Below the pieces are notes generated by a model. The model had not been told where the DNA came from and searched no databases. It saw only the letters and a program-made list of their open reading frames with translations. Below, piece by piece: positions 1-8,571 of a stretch of DNA of 64,000 nt (positions are counted from its first letter, which is position 1; the number at the start of each line of letters is the position of its first letter). Origin of the DNA: Treponema sp. (lineage in GTDB: Bacteria; Spirochaetota; Spirochaetia; Treponematales; Breznakiellaceae). The translations under genes were made by a program, and so were the position numbers. The stretch is from NCBI GenBank assembly GCA_031256445.1, contig JAIRQN010000063.1:1-64000 (forward strand), given 5' to 3'.

Positions 1-113
1 GGAGAGAGTGACAAGTGCGGAGTGAGAAGTGAGGAGGAGCGCATTTGGTTGAGTACCCTCATTTCTCACATAATTCGGGAATTTTAGAAGGTTAAGTATT
101 ATTTTCAAATAAC

Positions 114-250
114 AGGTTCGTTGTGTTCGGAACGGTTCGTGGTTTAAAAATAAAGAGATTTACCACGAACAATTCCGAACAAGCCCGAACCAATGGTTAA
201 AATAATCAAAACAACGGGTTCGTGTCGTTGGTGTGGTTCGTGGTTAAAAA
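114..250. repeat. GTTCGTGG-type intergenic repeat cluster
   Basis: The first 280 bases hold no complete gene. They start with a purine-rich low-complexity stretch (1-40) and then carry several copies of a GGTTCGTGGTT-type word: GTTCGTGGT at 135-143 faces its inverted copy ACCACGAAC at 162-170, with further direct copies near 114-121, 216-223 and 235-245. Each clear copy is followed by an A-rich run. The same words recur at 31644-31654 and 31711-31736, so this is a dispersed repeat and not a single operator. No function can be assigned. Confidence 0.6.
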
Positions 251-280
251 ATCTTCCCGCCAGATCAAAGCAATACGCAT

Positions 281-355
281 ATGGCAAAAATTCCCGATGA
301 TTACATAGAACGCTGCTATTCAGGCTGGCTGGGCAAGCTGATTGGAGTCCGTTAG
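281..355 (+). pseudogene. Remnant of an ADP-ribosylglycohydrolase-family gene (N-terminus only)
   Basis: An ATG at 281 opens a 24-codon frame reading MAKIPDDYIERCYSGWLGKL then IGVR and a TAG at 353. The pattern YIER-x-Y-x-GWLGK-x-IGVR closely resembles the first residues of ADP-ribosylglycohydrolase (DraG/ARH) family proteins, in which the next residues are normally LG followed by a small/acidic stretch. A one-base shift at the stop would restore Leu-Gly, which suggests a frameshift followed by deletion of the remaining ~250 codons. No later part of the family can be seen before the convergent cellulase gene. The family assignment is from memory of its N-terminal consensus on a very short match. 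Confidence 0.45.
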
Positions 356-404
356 GGCTTCATTCAGTGATTGGCGGATTAAAACGGGTTAAACGCCAAT
401 AATT

Positions 405-2003
405 TTATTCAATTCCCAATGAGTCAAAGTATGCCGTTACAAAAATCGCGGGGGAATTCCAGTAAATGGCGTTCTCGTTCGCCGAAGCGGTCCATGTGTG
501 ATCGATGTAGAATTTTGCAGGCGGTGTTTCAGGCGGGATCAGTTTTTGGCAAACCAGATCGGGAAACCGTTTGTTGGGGCCGCCTGAGACAAGACCCGGC
601 ACCGGATCGTCAATGCCGTCCGCGTAAGAGGGTCGGTGGTGCGGGTATCGAAACGCGTTCTCGCCGAAGCCTGTTACAAAGCTGTAGCCTGTCGCGTTCA
701 TTCCAAGCAGATAGTCAAGGTGCGACTGCGCCGCGTTTTGATACTCGTCTTTTCCTGTCAGCAGTTTCGCGCAGATCAGTACAATGGCGTAATTCATAAC
801 GAGCATTGTGGAACCCCAGATGTATTCTTCGGCAACAAGCGCGGTTCCGTAACCGCTGTTTTTTTGTTTTTCAACGTAGTTATCCGCTTCTGCAAGAAAC
901 CTCTGGCGCAGTTTTTTTGTAAAATCGCCGTCAGGGTTTTTAATGGCGAATAGGCAGCATAACGCGCCCAATCCCCCTACATCCCGCCAGCCCAGTTTAT
1001 GAATTTCAATTTTATCCGCCAATGCAAGCATGGATTGCCGGTATTTTTCTTCTTTGGTCGCGGCAAATAATTCGCACGCTGCCCAGAAAATTTCGTCATC
1101 GCAGTTTTCGTCTCCATAACCGCCCGATCTGGTATTTGGCGGGTTTACAAACGGCTCAAATTCGGGATTTTTCTCCAGCCAGTTCCATGCGCGTACAGAG
1201 GCTTCCAGCATTTTTTCCGGGAACGCCCTGTCATGCGTCTTAAACACGCGGTAAGCCTGCGCCAAAGAAGCGGCGAATGCTGCAGTCGCCGTATGCGTTA
1301 CGCGAAACAGAAGAAGCTCTCCCGTGTCATTTTCCGGCATGATAAAAGGAGCGAAAATGCGCGTTGTTACCTTGTGATAGAGTCCGCCGTCTTCCCGCTG
1401 CATTTTCATCATCCATTCAAGCTCATACCGGCATTCATTCAAAATGTCAGGCGTTCCGTTACCGCTTTCGGGAATATCAAGATTGTCCGTGAACGCTTTG
1501 GGGAAAAGTTCATAAGCGTAGAGCATATGCGATACAGTAACAGCGGCGGGAATGACATATCTTCCGTAATCGCCAGCGTCATGCCATCCGCCGGATACGT
1601 CCTTTACTACGCTCTTGTCATTTTCCAGCACGGCCTTGCCTGTGTGACATGCGCCATGGCAAAATTTTCCTGAATATTTTTCTTCAAGAGCGCAGCCGCA
1701 GCGCTGGTAATACATTCCTTTTACAAGAGCGCCCGTAAGAGCGCGGTAAGGACGCCCGCTTATATAAAACTTTTTTTTCATCCCGTCCGCGAACAGGAAA
1801 TACGCGCCAGGTTTTTTTAATTCGCTGAAATCCGCGCAGCGGACTGTATCTCCGGAAACGGAGTCAAAAAACGGCGCGGTTAACTGCGGCTGGAAAATTA
1901 CTTCGTTGTCCTCGGATAAAATGACGCAGTACTCGCCCTTTGTCGTGATGATCGCTTTTTTTGGCATATCTTTATCAAAGCCCACCTGATTTAGATGAAT
2001 CAT
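405..2003 (-). CDS. Glycoside hydrolase family 9 (cellulase-type) enzyme, apparently cytoplasmic
   Basis: This 532-residue protein has the layout of a GH9 endoglucanase/cellodextrinase: an N-terminal Ig-like (CelD_N) domain at about 1-85 and an (alpha/alpha)6 catalytic barrel from about 90 to the end. The catalytic signature GGWHDAGDYGRY lies at 138-149, with Asp142 and Asp145 as the expected base pair. FRYPHHRPS (451-459) and NENAIYWNSP with Glu510 as the expected acid complete the site. It would hydrolyse beta-1,4-glucans or cello-oligosaccharides. There is no signal peptide, so it probably acts on imported cellodextrins. A GGGAG ribosome site precedes the ATG, and the gene starts 12 bases after the EEP gene, so the two are probably cotranscribed. 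Confidence 0.9.
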   Translation of the reverse strand: MIHLNQVGFDKDMPKKAIITTKGEYCVILSEDNEVIFQPQLTAPFFDSVSGDTVRCADFSELKKPGAYFLFADGMKKKFYISGRPYRALTGALVKGMYYQRCGCALEEKYSGKFCHGACHTGKAVLENDKSVVKDVSGGWHDAGDYGRYVIPAAVTVSHMLYAYELFPKAFTDNLDIPESGNGTPDILNECRYELEWMMKMQREDGGLYHKVTTRIFAPFIMPENDTGELLLFRVTHTATAAFAASLAQAYRVFKTHDRAFPEKMLEASVRAWNWLEKNPEFEPFVNPPNTRSGGYGDENCDDEIFWAACELFAATKEEKYRQSMLALADKIEIHKLGWRDVGGLGALCCLFAIKNPDGDFTKKLRQRFLAEADNYVEKQKNSGYGTALVAEEYIWGSTMLVMNYAIVLICAKLLTGKDEYQNAAQSHLDYLLGMNATGYSFVTGFGENAFRYPHHRPSYADGIDDPVPGLVSGGPNKRFPDLVCQKLIPPETPPAKFYIDHTWTASANENAIYWNSPAIFVTAYFDSLGIE

Positions 2004-2015
2004 ATAATCTCCCGT

Positions 2016-3113
2016 TTATCTTAAAACAACCCTGATTTTAACCGGGTTATGATCGGAATATTTAAACCCAAGATCAAACGCCTGCGTCTCCGTTAATTCA
2101 ACGTTAGGTGAAAGAACAAAACCGTCTATTATATAAAACTGCGTTTTTTCCAAATCGCCCGAGTAAGGTTCATTCAGAAGGCGGCAGCTTGGTATACGGG
2201 TATCAGAGGCGTATTGCCAGCCCGGGTAAAGCAGGGAAGGGCTTAAGGTTCCGGCTGTAAAATAATCGCTGTGGCGAAGGGAGAAAAGCTGCGGATCAAT
2301 ACCCGGAAAATTCTGGTTAAAATCGCCTCCTGCGATACAGTAGTTTCCTTTTGCGTATTCGGCGTAAAGGAAATTAAGCATCGCTTTTGTCTGGGCTTCC
2401 CGGCCGGCGCTTGCATCGCCTCCGCCTGAATCGTAGGCTTCCAGATGAAGGTTTACGATAACCAATTGAGAGGAAGCGTTTTCAAGAGGAATGCGGGAAA
2501 TTAAAAGGCAGCGTTTTAAATTTACCGCGCGTACCGGCCATGAGAACGGGTTTGGAAGACTCATTCTGAAAGATTCAACAGTTGCGGCGCGGTTCAATGT
2601 TAAAAGGCCGCTTGATACCCTGCCGATGAATTCGGGAAACGGAATGGGAACAAAAATACTGTTAAAATTATGCGCAAAAGCGGAATTGCCGGAAAAATTT
2701 TCCGTTAAATATGAGCGCTGATCAATGTAATATGAGCGTTTGGAGGCAATATCGATCTCCTGAATCAGCGCAATATCAAAATCCGTATCAAATATAAAAT
2801 CCCTGATGCCGGAGAGATTGCGTCTGACATTCGAGTCATTCGGCGGACGGACGCCTTTTCCTCCGTCCATGAAAAAATCCTGGCTTTCATCAAGAGAGGC
2901 GTAGCCAATATTCCACGTAAGCACGCTGAGAGGAACGCCTGTGGAAATGCCGGAAGGTTTCTGTGTTGAATGGTTTTTTACCTCCAGCTTGTCCATTTCC
3001 CCCGGTTTATATTCAGCGATAGTCAAAATGCCTAAAAATGCGCCCGCCAGCAAAATTATGGAACCCGCGGCAATCGCCAATCCTGTTAAGCAGCGTTTAA
3101 ATATTTTTTTCAT
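2016..3113 (-). CDS. Membrane-anchored endonuclease/exonuclease/phosphatase (EEP) family protein
   Basis: This is a 365-residue protein of the EEP superfamily (DNase I / sphingomyelinase / inositol-phosphatase fold). A lysine-rich start and hydrophobic segment (about 9-33) make an uncleaved signal anchor, placing the catalytic domain outside the cytoplasmic membrane. The metal and catalytic motifs are present in order: TWNIGY with Asn68, LIQEID with Glu119, NLHLEAY with His223, GGDFNQ with Asp264/Asn266, and SDHNP with Asp354/His355. The substrate (phosphodiester lipid, nucleic acid or phosphosugar) cannot be read from the sequence. A strong AGGAGG site lies seven bases upstream of the ATG. 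It is the first gene of a probable two-gene unit with the GH9 enzyme. Confidence 0.8.
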   Translation of the reverse strand: MKKIFKRCLTGLAIAAGSIILLAGAFLGILTIAEYKPGEMDKLEVKNHSTQKPSGISTGVPLSVLTWNIGYASLDESQDFFMDGGKGVRPPNDSNVRRNLSGIRDFIFDTDFDIALIQEIDIASKRSYYIDQRSYLTENFSGNSAFAHNFNSIFVPIPFPEFIGRVSSGLLTLNRAATVESFRMSLPNPFSWPVRAVNLKRCLLISRIPLENASSQLVIVNLHLEAYDSGGGDASAGREAQTKAMLNFLYAEYAKGNYCIAGGDFNQNFPGIDPQLFSLRHSDYFTAGTLSPSLLYPGWQYASDTRIPSCRLLNEPYSGDLEKTQFYIIDGFVLSPNVELTETQAFDLGFKYSDHNPVKIRVVLR

Positions 3114-3140
3114 TTTGCCTCCTTAATCAGTGTATAATTA

Positions 3141-3163
3141 TTATAACAGGCTCTTTGTTATAA
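3141..3163. promoter_or_regulatory. Perfect 8-bp inverted repeat over the putative promoter of the EEP/GH9 unit
   Basis: TTATAACA (3141-3148) and TGTTATAA (3156-3163) form a perfect inverted repeat with a 7-base spacer, 28 bases upstream of the EEP start codon. A minus-strand TATAAT (3140-3145) lies at its edge, so a bound protein would overlap the likely -10 region. The shape fits a dimeric repressor site, but the regulator is unknown and no second copy was found in this window. Confidence 0.4.
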
Positions 3164-3340
3164 CAAAAGCGAAAAGACAGGTTTATATACCCAAAGAGGA
3201 GACAGAAAAAGTCAATAATTGCCGCTTTTTCATGTTTATCAGCGATAAATTATAATAAAAAGTTCAAAAAAAAATGGCAAATTTAGCATTTTTGGTTTAT
3301 ATTATATAGAATACAGATGTTTTCCACATAAGGAGTGTTA

Positions 3341-4765
3341 GTGTTAAAAAACGATTTCCCTAAAATTCACTTTTATGATCAGGATTTTGTTGATATTTAT
3401 GATAAAACATGGGCATGGATACAGGATTGCTGGAATTCAGGAGGCGATAAAAGCGGTATAGAAGGCAAATTCTTCTCATATCCGGAGTCGACAACCGTAA
3501 ATCAATCGGATGCTGTCTTTTCCTCTTTTTTTCTTGTTTATTCCAACAGAATTTTCCAGGCTCATTCAACATTGGATCTGTTTTACGGCAAACAGGAGCC
3601 AAACGGGGCTATTCGCGGCAGTTATGATATTAAAACAGGTTCTCCTGTAACAGACAGGGACAATTCCGAAGGATTGGGAATCCCGCTGTTTGCCTGGGCG
3701 GAGTTCAATATTTACCATAAGTCGGCCAATAAAAAACGGGTAAAAGACGTGCTTCCAATTCTCGGCAGGTATTCCGCATGGATCGATTCAACTTTTAAAA
3801 AACCAAACGGCTTGTATAAAACGCCGCTTTCGGCTACCGGTATGAGCAACTCTCCCAGGGGAGACGCGTATTTTGCCATGGATTTTAACACAATGATGGC
3901 GATTAATATGCTTTACATGTCCGCGTTAGCTGATATTCTCAATGACAAGGAAACCAGTTTTCAGTTTAAAAAACAGTATTTTTCCCTTAAAACGAGAATC
4001 AATTCCCTTATGTGGAATTCCGCGGACGGCTTTTATTATGACATAAACAAGAGTGAAAAGCAGATTCCTGTTAAAACAATCGCCGGTTACTGGCCTCTTT
4101 TGGCGGAGATTTCCAATGATGAAAAAGCTGAACGTATAATAGAAAAACTTACCGATCCTGATTTTTTCGGCACTCCTCATCCCTTCCCGACGCTTGCGGT
4201 TAACGAAAAAGACTTTGATGAAGCGGGGAGGGGATACCGCGGGTCTGTTTACCCTCACATGACTTTTATGGTTACAAAAGGACTGGAACGTTATCAGCGA
4301 TGGGATCTTGCAAGGGAATGCGCCATCAGGCATGTATACTATATGCTCGATTCGATGAGTCCTGACGGCAACCATCACAGGGGCAATCTCTGGGAAGCGT
4401 ACCTTCCCACAAGGGAAGGGCCGGCAAAGTGGCCCGGAAAATCCGTGTTCCCGCGCCCTCAGTACCTGACTTACGACGCGCTTTCCACAATTTGCCTTAC
4501 AATCGAAAATATTGTAGGGCTGTTCATTTCCCTTCCGCGTAAAACAGTTGACTGGGTTATTCCGAACCTGGAAATAATGGGCGTGGAAAATCTTTCGCTT
4601 AAAAATAACATGATTACAATTCTTTCCAACAAAAGCGGAAGGGGCTGGGAAATTCATATGGAAAGCGAAAAATTATATTATTTTACAATTAACATCCTGG
4701 GAAAAAAGAAAAAGACATTGCCCATTCCTTCCGGGAAATGTTCCATGCTGATTGATAAACTGTAA
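3341..4765 (+). CDS. (alpha/alpha)6-barrel glycoside hydrolase, GH63/trehalase-like
   Basis: A protein of about 474 residues with no signal peptide. Its aromatic-rich helices and conserved acidic clusters resemble the C-terminal catalytic domain of GH63 (glucosidase I / YgjK) and clan GH-G trehalases: a substrate-loop region with VTDRDNSEGLG about one-quarter in, RGYRGSVYPHMTFMV in the middle, and GNLWEAYLPTREGP, where the Glu would be the expected base, towards the C-terminus. It probably removes glucose from alpha-linked oligosaccharides in the cytoplasm. A GTG at 3335 is in frame but overlaps the AAGGAG site (3330-3335); the GTG at 3341 sits at the proper distance and is preferred. The gene leads a plus-strand run with ppx and ppk. 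Confidence 0.7.
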   Translation: MLKNDFPKIHFYDQDFVDIYDKTWAWIQDCWNSGGDKSGIEGKFFSYPESTTVNQSDAVFSSFFLVYSNRIFQAHSTLDLFYGKQEPNGAIRGSYDIKTGSPVTDRDNSEGLGIPLFAWAEFNIYHKSANKKRVKDVLPILGRYSAWIDSTFKKPNGLYKTPLSATGMSNSPRGDAYFAMDFNTMMAINMLYMSALADILNDKETSFQFKKQYFSLKTRINSLMWNSADGFYYDINKSEKQIPVKTIAGYWPLLAEISNDEKAERIIEKLTDPDFFGTPHPFPTLAVNEKDFDEAGRGYRGSVYPHMTFMVTKGLERYQRWDLARECAIRHVYYMLDSMSPDGNHHRGNLWEAYLPTREGPAKWPGKSVFPRPQYLTYDALSTICLTIENIVGLFISLPRKTVDWVIPNLEIMGVENLSLKNNMITILSNKSGRGWEIHMESEKLYYFTINILGKKKKTLPIPSGKCSMLIDKL

Positions 4766-4780
4766 CGGGTAAGCTGAAGT

Positions 4781-6313
4781 ATGAGTGTAACGTTAGTTGC
4801 CATTCTGGAAATTGGCTCCACAGGCATCAGGCTCCAGATAGCGGAGATTAATCCTGACGGAAACTGGCAGGTTGTAGACCGCGCGGTGCGCCCCGTGGCG
4901 CTTGGCCGCGACGTGTTTACCTCCGGCTCCCTTTCCAGGGAATCAATGATGGACTGCCTTACGGTGCTTCACAATTACCGCGAACTCCTTTGTGGGTGGG
5001 GAATAGAAGATAAAAATATACATCTTATCGCCACCAGCGCGCTTCGTGTTGCGCGTAACAGGGATATTTTTATTGACCGGGTAAAGCAGGAAACGGGCTT
5101 CAGCGTTTCCATTGTGGAAGGACTTGAAGAAAACAGGCTTATGTATCTTGCCGTAAGGTTCGCGCTGAAGCAGGATCTTCCGCTTTTTTGGCGCGCGAAT
5201 TCCATGATTATCGAGGTCGGCGGCGGCTCGACGGAAATCATGCTGCTGCGCCGCGGGCAGATGGTTGCGGCGCACAGCCTTAAACTGGGAACGATTATTA
5301 TTGATCAGCATTCGCGCCACAGTCTTGGAGCGGGTTTCTTTTACGAGCGTTATCTGAATGAAAATATCAGGAACACATTGAGTCAGCTGAGCGCCGATAT
5401 GGATCTTGCCCATGTGCGGACAATAGTCGCCGCGGGGAATGATGTCCGTCTTGTCGCTGACATAGCGGGAAAAACGCTGAATGAATATTGCCGGATTATC
5501 GACAGGGATGAATATATCAAATTTGTCGATAAAGTGCGCAACTACAACATCGAAGACTGCATTCATCATCTGAAAATCTCCTACGCTGACGCCGAGGGTT
5601 TAGTTCCCGGCTTGTTAACATTAAAACTTTTCCTTGAAAGATCGGGCGCCGCCCAGATTGCCGTGCCGGTTGTTACAATACGGGACGGTTATCTGATTGA
5701 TCTGGCTTCCGGAATTGATTCAGATCTGCAGGAAGAATTTTTTTCCCAGATAATAGCGTCCGCGGTGAACCTTGGGAGGAAATTTCATTTTGACGAGCCG
5801 CACGGGCGGCATGTTGCGAAACACTGCATGACGATTTTTGACGCTCTTACCCAGGTGCATGGCATGGGCAGACGCCAGCGCGTAATTCTTGAAACAGCCG
5901 CTTTCCTTCATGATATAGGCACGTATATTAAAGTATCGGGGCATCAGAAACACGGTCAGTACATTGTTGCGAATTCGGAAATATTCGGCCTGCACAGCGA
6001 CGAGCTTGGACTGATAGCGAATGTTATAAATTATCACAGGGGAAAATCGCCTTCATCTTCCGATATTGAATATATCAAATTACAGAGGGAAGAACGTATC
6101 CTTGTGCTTAAGATGGCGTCTATTCTGAGAGTCGCGGACTGCCTGGACAGGGGGCATACTCAGCAAATAAAAAATATTACAATAGAACGCCGTCCGGAAA
6201 TTCTTGTGCTTCATGTGGATAAAGCGTATGATCTTTCACTGGAACTAATGGGTATTGAAGATAAAGGAGGAATGTTTCAGGATGTTTTCGGGTATAAAGT
6301 GCTTTTAAGCTAA
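4781..6313 (+). CDS. ppx: Exopolyphosphatase / guanosine pentaphosphatase family protein with HD domain
   Basis: This 510-residue protein combines a Ppx/GppA actin-like phosphatase (about 1-310) with a C-terminal HD domain (about 330-510), the usual bacterial arrangement. Visible motifs are the phosphate loop AILEIGSTGIRL (7-18), IATSALRVARNRD (83-95), the catalytic-Glu region VEGLEENRL (112-120) and the second phosphate loop EVGGGSTEIML (145-155). HD residues are His377-Asp378 in FLHDIGTY. It should hydrolyse terminal phosphate from polyphosphate, or pppGpp. The first loop reads EIGSTGIRL where DIGSNS-type sequences are usual. It starts 15 bases after the hydrolase and ends 9 bases before ppk, so synthesis and breakdown of polyphosphate are encoded together. 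Confidence 0.88.
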   Translation: MSVTLVAILEIGSTGIRLQIAEINPDGNWQVVDRAVRPVALGRDVFTSGSLSRESMMDCLTVLHNYRELLCGWGIEDKNIHLIATSALRVARNRDIFIDRVKQETGFSVSIVEGLEENRLMYLAVRFALKQDLPLFWRANSMIIEVGGGSTEIMLLRRGQMVAAHSLKLGTIIIDQHSRHSLGAGFFYERYLNENIRNTLSQLSADMDLAHVRTIVAAGNDVRLVADIAGKTLNEYCRIIDRDEYIKFVDKVRNYNIEDCIHHLKISYADAEGLVPGLLTLKLFLERSGAAQIAVPVVTIRDGYLIDLASGIDSDLQEEFFSQIIASAVNLGRKFHFDEPHGRHVAKHCMTIFDALTQVHGMGRRQRVILETAAFLHDIGTYIKVSGHQKHGQYIVANSEIFGLHSDELGLIANVINYHRGKSPSSSDIEYIKLQREERILVLKMASILRVADCLDRGHTQQIKNITIERRPEILVLHVDKAYDLSLELMGIEDKGGMFQDVFGYKVLLS

Positions 6314-6322
6314 GGTAAACAT

Positions 6323-8551
6323 ATGAATGTGAATGAAGAGAACAGTTCAGATATTCTCTGCTTCAGCCGTGATCTTTCATGGATTGACTTTAATGAGAGG
6401 GTGTTAAATGAAGGGCTGCGCAAAGACCTGCCTCTTCTGGAACGGTTTCGTTTTTTATCGATTGTTTCGTCAAATTTTGATGAATTTTTCATGATCAGGG
6501 TCGCGGCTCTTAAACGAATGGCAGGCTCCGCGGGCCATATTCAGGACCCCTGCGGCCTTTCGCCGCAGCAGCAATTAACGGCAATCTGTGAAAAAGTACA
6601 TTCAATTATTGAAAAGCAGTATGAATGTTTCCGAAATGACATTGTTCCCGGCCTTGCCCAAAACGGGCTTGCCTTCCTGCAGCCTGAAACATGCACTGTT
6701 CCGCAGCTAGATTTTCTGGATTCGTTTTACGTAAGCCAGGTATACCCCGTTCTTACGCCTCTGCGGCTGGAAGATGACAAGCCAATGCCCAATATAAAAA
6801 GCCGTCTGTTATACGCGGCTTTCCTGCTTGAGCCGGAAAGCGCCGAGGTTCTGCCGGCCTCAGAGGCAGGAAACGCGCCGTCTGAACTGAAAATTATTAT
6901 TCCCATGCCGTCCGTGCTGGACAGGATTGTCTGGCTTCCCGGTCTGGAAAACGCGCCTGACGGAGAAAAAGAGAATCTTCAGATGGTTTTGCTGGAAGAC
7001 ATCGTTCTTACATGGGGAGCGTATCTTTTCCCCGGATACAAGGTAAAAGAAAATATGTTATTTAAAATAAACCGTGACGCTGATTTTTCCGTTGATGAGA
7101 GGCGCGATGAGGATTTTATCGAGGCTATGGTGGAAGTCCTTGAGGGAAGAGGCAAATCTGACTGCATCAGAATGGTTTACTCTCCGGGAAGCGTAAGGTT
7201 AAGGGACGAGCTTGCGGGGCGGTTTTCTCTTGACAGCGAATACCTGTATGAAGTTGACGGCCCTATCAATTTATTCAGTTTAATGGAACTGACAAACGTT
7301 GTAGGGCTGGAAGAGATAAATGAAAAACCCTGGAAGATACATAAATCGCCGGATTTCAGCGAAGAAACCGCAATGTGGGATCGAATCAGCCAGGGAGACG
7401 TTATGCTGCATCTGCCCTACCAGTCCTTTGATCCTGTGGTTCGCTTTTTTCAGGAAGCCGCCAATGACAGCAATGTATTATCAATAAAAACAACATTATA
7501 CAGAACCGGAGGCGATATTCCCGGAACCGGCTCAAATTACAGCTCAACAGCGTTTTCATCCGACTATTCGCCCATTGTTCACGCGCTGGAGCAGGCGGCG
7601 CTTAACGGCAAACATGTAACGGCGCTTGTGGAATTAAAAGCCCGTTTTGACGAAGAACGCAATATCTCCTGGGCCAACAGACTGGAAAAAGCCGGGGTTA
7701 TTGTCATTTACGGACTGTCTCATCTTAAAGTGCATTCAAAAATCACAATGGTGCTGCGCCGCGAGAATGACCGCATAAAGCGTTATGTACATCTTTCTAC
7801 GGGGAATTACAACTACAGAACGGCCAAATACTATGAAGACATCTGTTTTTTTACCTGCCGCGAAGATATTTCATATGACGCGGGGCTGCTCTTTAACATG
7901 CTTACCGGCTATTCTACAGTTCAGTCAATGGTCAGGCTCGCAGTCGCGCCCATTTCGATGAAACGCCGTTTCCTTGAACTGATCGAACGCGAGGCCAAGA
8001 GGTCTTTGCATAAATATCCGTCCAGGATAATGGCCAAATTCAATTCGTTAACTGACATTGATATTATTAAGGCATTATACGCCGCTTCCGGCGCCGGAGT
8101 AAAAATCTCGCTTTGCGTCAGGGGCATTTGCGCTTTGGTTCCCGGAGTTAAGGGCGTAAGCGAAAATATCAGGGTAATAAGCGTAATAGATCACTACCTT
8201 GAACATTCGCGGATTTTTTATTTTGCCAACGGCGGCGCGGAGGAAATTTATCTTTCCAGCGCCGATTGGATGACGCGTAACCTTGAGCACCGGGTAGAGC
8301 TTATGTTCCCCGTTCATGATGAAAAGATACGCAATATATTACGCGAAATAATCAATGATTATTTTCTTGATAACTGCCAGGCAAGCGTTCTTGACAGCGG
8401 CGGAAAATGGACAAGGATAAACCCGGTATACGGGGAGAAAAAATTCCGGGTTCAGAAACAAATGCTTTCACGCGCGTCAATGGCGGCTGAAACTCCTGGG
8501 CCTGTAAAGCAGGAGTATACTGTAAGAAGAACGCCGCCTGTCAAAGGATAG
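6323..8551 (+). CDS. ppk1: Polyphosphate kinase 1
   Basis: A 742-residue PPK1, which makes and degrades polyphosphate with ATP/ADP through a phosphohistidine. The N-terminal signature SRDLSWIDFNERVL and NFDEFFMIRVA are intact. The autophosphorylated histidine is in LKVHSKITMV (His471) and the second conserved histidine in LEHSRIFYF (His628); STGNYNYRTAKYYEDICFF is the nucleotide/polyphosphate region. Compared with typical PPK1 there is an extra stretch of about 14 residues between TLYRTGGDIPG and SPIVHALEQAA, just before the active-site loop, and a short acidic insert in the head domain. An AAGG site lies seven bases before the ATG. Directly downstream of ppx. Confidence 0.95.
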   Translation: MNVNEENSSDILCFSRDLSWIDFNERVLNEGLRKDLPLLERFRFLSIVSSNFDEFFMIRVAALKRMAGSAGHIQDPCGLSPQQQLTAICEKVHSIIEKQYECFRNDIVPGLAQNGLAFLQPETCTVPQLDFLDSFYVSQVYPVLTPLRLEDDKPMPNIKSRLLYAAFLLEPESAEVLPASEAGNAPSELKIIIPMPSVLDRIVWLPGLENAPDGEKENLQMVLLEDIVLTWGAYLFPGYKVKENMLFKINRDADFSVDERRDEDFIEAMVEVLEGRGKSDCIRMVYSPGSVRLRDELAGRFSLDSEYLYEVDGPINLFSLMELTNVVGLEEINEKPWKIHKSPDFSEETAMWDRISQGDVMLHLPYQSFDPVVRFFQEAANDSNVLSIKTTLYRTGGDIPGTGSNYSSTAFSSDYSPIVHALEQAALNGKHVTALVELKARFDEERNISWANRLEKAGVIVIYGLSHLKVHSKITMVLRRENDRIKRYVHLSTGNYNYRTAKYYEDICFFTCREDISYDAGLLFNMLTGYSTVQSMVRLAVAPISMKRRFLELIEREAKRSLHKYPSRIMAKFNSLTDIDIIKALYAASGAGVKISLCVRGICALVPGVKGVSENIRVISVIDHYLEHSRIFYFANGGAEEIYLSSADWMTRNLEHRVELMFPVHDEKIRNILREIINDYFLDNCQASVLDSGGKWTRINPVYGEKKFRVQKQMLSRASMAAETPGPVKQEYTVRRTPPVKG

Positions 8552-8571
8552 GTATTGGGAGAAAATTGCAT

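Noticed and set aside
371-399. TTGGCG...CGCCAA inverted repeat downstream of the cellulase gene as a terminator
   Set aside because: The stem is only six bases with a 17-base loop and no T-run follows on the minus strand.
3926-4657. Long minus-strand open frame inside the GH63-like gene
   Set aside because: It is fully antisense to a recognisable gene, has no ribosome site and shows basic, low-quality composition typical of an antisense frame.
4943-5569. 208-codon minus-strand frame inside ppx
   Set aside because: It is antisense to the conserved Ppx domain and has no recognisable motif.
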